A stretch of DNA of 9,441 nt from positions 1-9,441 of the forward strand of contig BNUC01000138.1 in NCBI GenBank assembly GCA_025997075.1. Direction: 5' to 3'. Of the stretch, positions 7,329 through 9,441 are shown in pieces. The notes beneath the pieces are model-generated. The model saw nothing but the letters and a program-made list of their open reading frames with translations, did no database searches and had not been told where the DNA came from. The stretch's first letter is position 1; each line of letters starts with the position of its first letter. A program made the translations under genes and the position numbers. Origin of the DNA: Betaproteobacteria bacterium. GTDB lineage: Bacteria > Pseudomonadota > Gammaproteobacteria > Burkholderiales > Rhodocyclaceae.

Positions 7329-7478
7329 TCACCTCGCTTCTTCAACGGGAGAAAAGCCCCAACTCGTTGAAGTACCGTTGTTGTCGGTGAGCGTGTACCA
7401 CATGTGTCCAACTCGCGAGGTCTTTCCGTCTGAAAGCAGTGTTCCGCGTCCTGCGATATTGACGGTTACTGTGGGCAT
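7329..7478 (-). CDS. 49-aa protein resembling the N-terminal head of large exported RTX proteins
   Basis: This short gene begins MPTVTVNIAG and contains VGHMWYTLTDNNG and SWGFSP. AGGAG lies six bases before the ATG at 7478, which is good support. The ATG overlaps the last 13 bases of the secreted-protein gene, and the stop is four bases before the GTG of the membrane gene, so translation could be coupled. From memory, a GH.WY.L..G...S.GF.P pattern occurs near the start of various large secreted repeat proteins. If that is right, this is a stranded head cut off after its first strands. I could not verify the similarity, and a free-standing small protein remains possible. Confidence 0.55.
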   Translation of the reverse strand: MPTVTVNIAGRGTLLSDGKTSRVGHMWYTLTDNNGTSTSWGFSPVEEAR

Positions 7479-8056
7479 GTTGTTCTCCTGTCAGAAGGTA
7501 GGGATTTGAAACTGCTTTTGGGACTTCCAGCAATGGAAAACGTCACGGGCGTTCCATCAAAAGCGGGCGCGTCTTGCTGTAAAACAAGGCGTATAACATA
7601 AACTCCGGGAAGCAATCTGGTAAATCCGATGACTTTGCTAAAAGTATCTCCTCCCCAGGACGTTAGCAAAGGGTCGATTTCCTTTTGATCCACCACGGTG
7701 CCATTCGTGCAGGACACTTGCAAAAGAACGGGGGTCGGAACTCCAGGATCGGTCGCTTTCCAGGCCGGGTGGTCGGCTCCCAGCAATTTTCTGACTCGCT
7801 CGCGGTCCCCCTGTTTGTTCCGATGAAAATAGAATTTTAGACGGAAATAATAGGCATCAGGTTCAGTGAACCGGATACGTTCATTCAAAATTTCACCCGC
7901 TTTGTCGAGAGAAACAGGAATGTTTATTGGAAGCACCAATTCTTCTGAATCTTCTTGTTCTTCTTGCGCGTAATCCGATAGCCCGTTTGCCACCGCAATG
8001 AACGGAAAGATCAGCCCGACAAGAACGCTTAAACCATATTTGAACCCTGTTTTCAT
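7466..8056 (-). CDS. Secreted protein of unknown function with signal peptide, 196 aa
   Basis: The ATG at 8056 has GAAGGA about nine bases upstream. Residues 1-24 look like a Sec signal peptide: basic start (MKTGFKYG), hydrophobic core (LSVLVGLIFPFIAV), probable cleavage at AVA-NG. No lipobox cysteine is visible. The mature part begins with an acidic stretch (YAQEEQEDSEE), then a probable beta-rich domain with YYFRLKFYFHRN, RERVRKLLG, PTPVLLQVSC, and GVYVIRLVLQQDAPAF. The sequence suggests a periplasmic or exported protein. The FRLKFYF..RERVRKLLG pattern reminds me of DUF5625-type proteins, but I am not certain. It lies directly after the R3 repeat and before the 49-aa and membrane genes, the place where FrpD stands in frpDC, so it is a candidate partner or protective protein. 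Confidence 0.8.
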   Translation of the reverse strand: MKTGFKYGLSVLVGLIFPFIAVANGLSDYAQEEQEDSEELVLPINIPVSLDKAGEILNERIRFTEPDAYYFRLKFYFHRNKQGDRERVRKLLGADHPAWKATDPGVPTPVLLQVSCTNGTVVDQKEIDPLLTSWGGDTFSKVIGFTRLLPGVYVIRLVLQQDAPAFDGTPVTFSIAGSPKSSFKSLPSDRRTTCPQ

Positions 8057-8185
8057 TTGTACGATTCCTTCAAAATTACAGGCGCGTTTCGGGGTGAATC
8101 TTTCTGGAATTGAGTGATTTATGAGTCGACGCCTCTGTTGCAGGAACTACGGAAGATGAAAAAAACATACCGTGCCGGGGTCGGG
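8057..8185. other. Leader before the secreted-protein gene, no gene
   Basis: Between the R3 repeat and the ATG at 8056 I see no convincing ORF, promoter or hairpin. Only the ribosome-binding site GAAGGA near 8066-8071 is recognisable. Confidence 0.5.
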
Positions 8186-8632
8186 TCTTGGCGGCGTCGG
8201 AGAACGGATTGTAAAATTTATAGAAAAGAGACTATTGGTGAAGCTGGGTTCGGCGTGAGGCGTGTACTTATATCGTTCTCCAAGGATTCGGATTTTTCGC
8301 GCTCCACCCGGTGAGCTACAGATGGTGACTCAATAGGCGAGTGTGGCGTATTCTCATGCAATGTGAAACTAATTCGTAAAATATATTCTAAAATTTCCAA
8401 TGACATCAAATATTTCATGGTGAAGGTTGTTTATTAACGATCAATCCAAAATCCGCTTTTTCCTGATCCGTTGAGTTTCGGGCCAGATTTTCCTCTTACG
8501 CTGCCATTTTCCAACAATTGTCGTTCTCCGCGCCGCCGTCCAAGACATCGAGCGCCGTGTTCACCGCCGAGAAGTCGAGGCGGATGCCGTCTTCATCGAT
8601 GGTAAGGTCGATCTGGTCGAGGTAAGGTTTCA
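8186..8632. repeat. Direct repeat R3, copy 3 of 3, with adjoining RTX segment
   Basis: The core, 8271-8529, matches R1 and R2, and the similarity to R2 extends from TCTTGGCGG at 8186 to GGTTTCA at 8632. In this copy the -35-like hexamer is TTCACA instead of TTGACA, and a base is missing in the AAATTATTTC stretch (near 8409). The right limit coincides with the left arm of an inverted-repeat element. Confidence 0.88.
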
Positions 8633-8633
8633 T
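8496..8633 (-). pseudogene. Remnant of an RTX gene, 45 codons
   Basis: The frame reads [20 protein letters not shown] and continues to NTALDVLDGGAENDNCWKMAA-stop. It is almost identical to the end of the 164-aa chimeric gene and to residues about 578-606 of the large RTX protein. An ATG at 8633 is created by the adjoining inverted-repeat element, and I see no convincing ribosome-binding site. Everything upstream of Lys-Pro-Tyr is gone. I regard it as the 3' stub of a further RTX gene whose body was lost, not as an expressed gene. Confidence 0.75.
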
Positions 8634-8736
8634 TCCAATCCGCATTAAAACCGATACTTTGTCAACTTCGCCTTGCCGTGCTACAGCACTGTCTGCGGCT
8701 CGTTTTCTCGTCTCGTTTCTAATGCGAATTGGAAAT
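8632..8736. repeat. Inverted-repeat element of about 105 bp (MITE- or REP-like)
   Basis: The left arm at 8632-8651 (ATTCCAATCCGCATTAAAAC) and the right arm at 8715-8736 are inverted copies with one mismatch and small gaps. Between them lies a smaller perfect palindrome GTGCT-AC-AGCAC at 8678-8689, within a GC-rich segment. There is no coding capacity. Its left edge coincides with the breakpoint of the RTX remnant, and its right edge lies five bases before the stop of the vapC-like gene. It may be a non-autonomous element or a bidirectional hairpin. Confidence 0.7.
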
Positions 8737-8740
8737 GGAA

Positions 8741-9136
8741 TTACTGCAAAAACGGGTTACAAATCCGTAATTGGTCATCGATGATTAGTCCGTGATGCAT
8801 GTTCTCTGAATAAAGGACATCGCACTTCGCAATCAGTGCCGAAGCCGCAATCATTGCGTCATAAATGCTTAACCCATACCGTTCTGCAACTATCAAGCCT
8901 CGCGTATGCGTCTCGATGGTCAGGGGTTCTGCTGGACAAAACGATTGCACCAGCGCAAGAAATCCAAGAGTTTCCTGCCAGGACAATTTGAATTTGCGTC
9001 GCATGGCGCAAGCTATTTCGTTTAGCACCTGTACACTGATGATGCCAGATTTCATCAAGGATTCAGCTCGGTCTGCCTTGGCTGTATCGGACGTTAACGT
9101 ATAGAGCAGAATATTTGTATCAAGGAAAAAGCTCAT
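8741..9136 (-). CDS. vapC: PIN-domain toxin, VapC-like ribonuclease, 131 aa
   Basis: VapC toxins are magnesium-dependent RNases that cleave tRNA or rRNA and are held inactive by an antitoxin. The PIN acidic residues are visible: D6 in FLDTNILLY, E40 in NEIACAMRR, D93 in YDAMIAASAL, and D106/E111 in the last block (CDVLYSENMHHG). The length of 131 residues is usual for the family. The ATG overlaps the antitoxin stop as ATGA, the typical coupling of such pairs. The 3' part (residues about 79-119) is present a second time in inverted orientation at 9317-9441. The toxin gene itself looks intact. Confidence 0.92.
   Translation of the reverse strand: MSFFLDTNILLYTLTSDTAKADRAESLMKSGIISVQVLNEIACAMRRKFKLSWQETLGFLALVQSFCPAEPLTIETHTRGLIVAERYGLSIYDAMIAASALIAKCDVLYSENMHHGLIIDDQLRICNPFLQ
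8779..8903 (-). repeat. Inverted repeat arm 1, inside the vapC-like gene
   Basis: These 125 bases are the exact reverse complement of 9317-9441; I compared them base for base. The arm covers codons about 79-119 of the toxin gene. Confidence 0.95.
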
Positions 9137-9384
9137 GAATCTTCCCCGCGTTCATGGAGTTCTTCCCGGTTAAATTTGAAGTCGGCAGGGATACGACCAC
9201 GAAATTCCCGCAATTCGGCAAGGAGTCCAGTGGCGGGCTTCCGCTTAATCGTGATTTCCACATCGTCGCCTTCCGTCAAACCCAATGTCTTGACCATTGC
9301 GGTTGGGATACGGACAGCGAGGCTTGATAGTTGCAGAACGGTATGGGTTAAGCATTTATGACGCAATGATTGCGGCTTCGGCAC
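9133..9384 (-). pseudogene. AbrB/MazE-type antitoxin with replaced 5' end
   Basis: The sequence from SLAVRIPTAMVKTLGLTEGD to the stop is a typical AbrB/MazE swapped-hairpin DNA-binding domain followed by a toxin-binding tail (GRIPADFKFNREEL). Antitoxins of this type normally start a few residues earlier, often with a W-G-N-S-L-A-V-R-I-P block. Here the DNA upstream of AGC CTC GC is antisense vapC, so the first 20 codons of the open frame (from 9384) are an artefact of that junction and not native protein. I see no clear ribosome-binding site at 9384. The gene is therefore probably broken at its 5' end, or broken only in this assembly. Its stop overlaps the toxin start by four bases. It would normally neutralise the toxin and repress the operon. 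Confidence 0.8.
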
Positions 9385-9441
9385 TGATTGCGAAGTGCGA
9401 TGTCCTTTATTCAGAGAACATGCATCACGGACTAATCATCG
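9317..9441 (+). repeat. Inverted repeat arm 2: partial vapC copy running off the window
   Basis: The arm is identical to the reverse complement of 8779-8903 and continues to the last base. In the plus direction it encodes toxin codons 79-119 (from 9318) with no start. At its inner edge the nine bases GCGAGGCTT also fit the antitoxin reading (AGC CTC GC), so the junction has microhomology. It may be a true inverted duplication or an assembly or amplification chimera. Confidence 0.95.

Noticed and set aside
7342..7533. Minus-strand 63-codon frame overlapping the secreted-protein and 49-aa genes
   Set aside because: It is in a third frame across two better-supported genes and has no suitable ribosome-binding site.
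8218..8418. Minus-strand open frame of 66 codons within R3
   Set aside because: The corresponding frame in R1 and R2 is interrupted by a stop and an indel, so it is not a conserved coding sequence.
4047..8632. Repeats R1-R3 as an insertion sequence
   Set aside because: They contain no transposase frame or terminal inverted repeats; the bounding direct repeats are imperfect and fit recombination as well as insertion.

Overview
The window reads as an accessory region of a Gram-negative, probably proteobacterial, chromosome. It holds an RTX (calcium-binding nonapeptide) protein of the type exported by type I secretion, several proteins with signal peptides or membrane segments, and a VapBC-type toxin-antitoxin remnant. 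I cannot name the species. All genes I support lie on the minus strand. Composition is mosaic: the RTX cores are GC-rich, while the variable 5' heads and small genes between them are visibly AT-rich. Both window ends cut through features, and the right end lies inside a perfect inverted repeat, so it may be a contig end.

In the direction of transcription (right to left): (1) 9441-8741, a PIN-domain toxin gene (vapC-like) with its AbrB/MazE-type antitoxin, whose 5' end is replaced by an inverted copy of the toxin's 3' half; (2) 8736-8632, a roughly 105-bp inverted-repeat element abutting (3) a 45-codon remnant of an RTX gene and the first copy (R3) of a direct repeat; (4) module 1: a secreted protein (8056-7466), a 49-aa head-like fragment (7478-7329), a small membrane protein (7324-6983) and a 164-aa chimeric RTX fragment (6972-6478); (5) repeat copy R2; (6) module 2: a small membrane protein (6152-5904) and a 537-aa truncated RTX protein (5886-4273); (7) repeat copy R1; (8) module 3: a frameshifted small membrane gene (3971-3700), an 83-aa protein (3703-3452), a 74-aa membrane protein (3434-3210) and the long RTX protein (2989 to beyond the left edge, at least 996 codons).

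The organisation resembles the frpDC operon of Neisseria meningitidis (and apxIVA with its upstream ORF): a small membrane or exported partner gene precedes an FrpC-like protein made of a variable N-terminal head, a calcium-dependent self-processing module (SPM) that starts at an Asp-Pro bond, and an RTX carrier. Here the arrangement is repeated. Each unit has its own head and its own small upstream gene(s), while the core is shared. Two of the three RTX ORFs, plus the remnant, are cut short at different points and all end in the same NDxCWKMA tail, followed by the same roughly 260-bp sequence carrying a possible promoter. My main inference is that this is a modular array of head-plus-partner cassettes, analogous to polymorphic-toxin loci but variable at the N terminus, with one apparently full-length expression copy.
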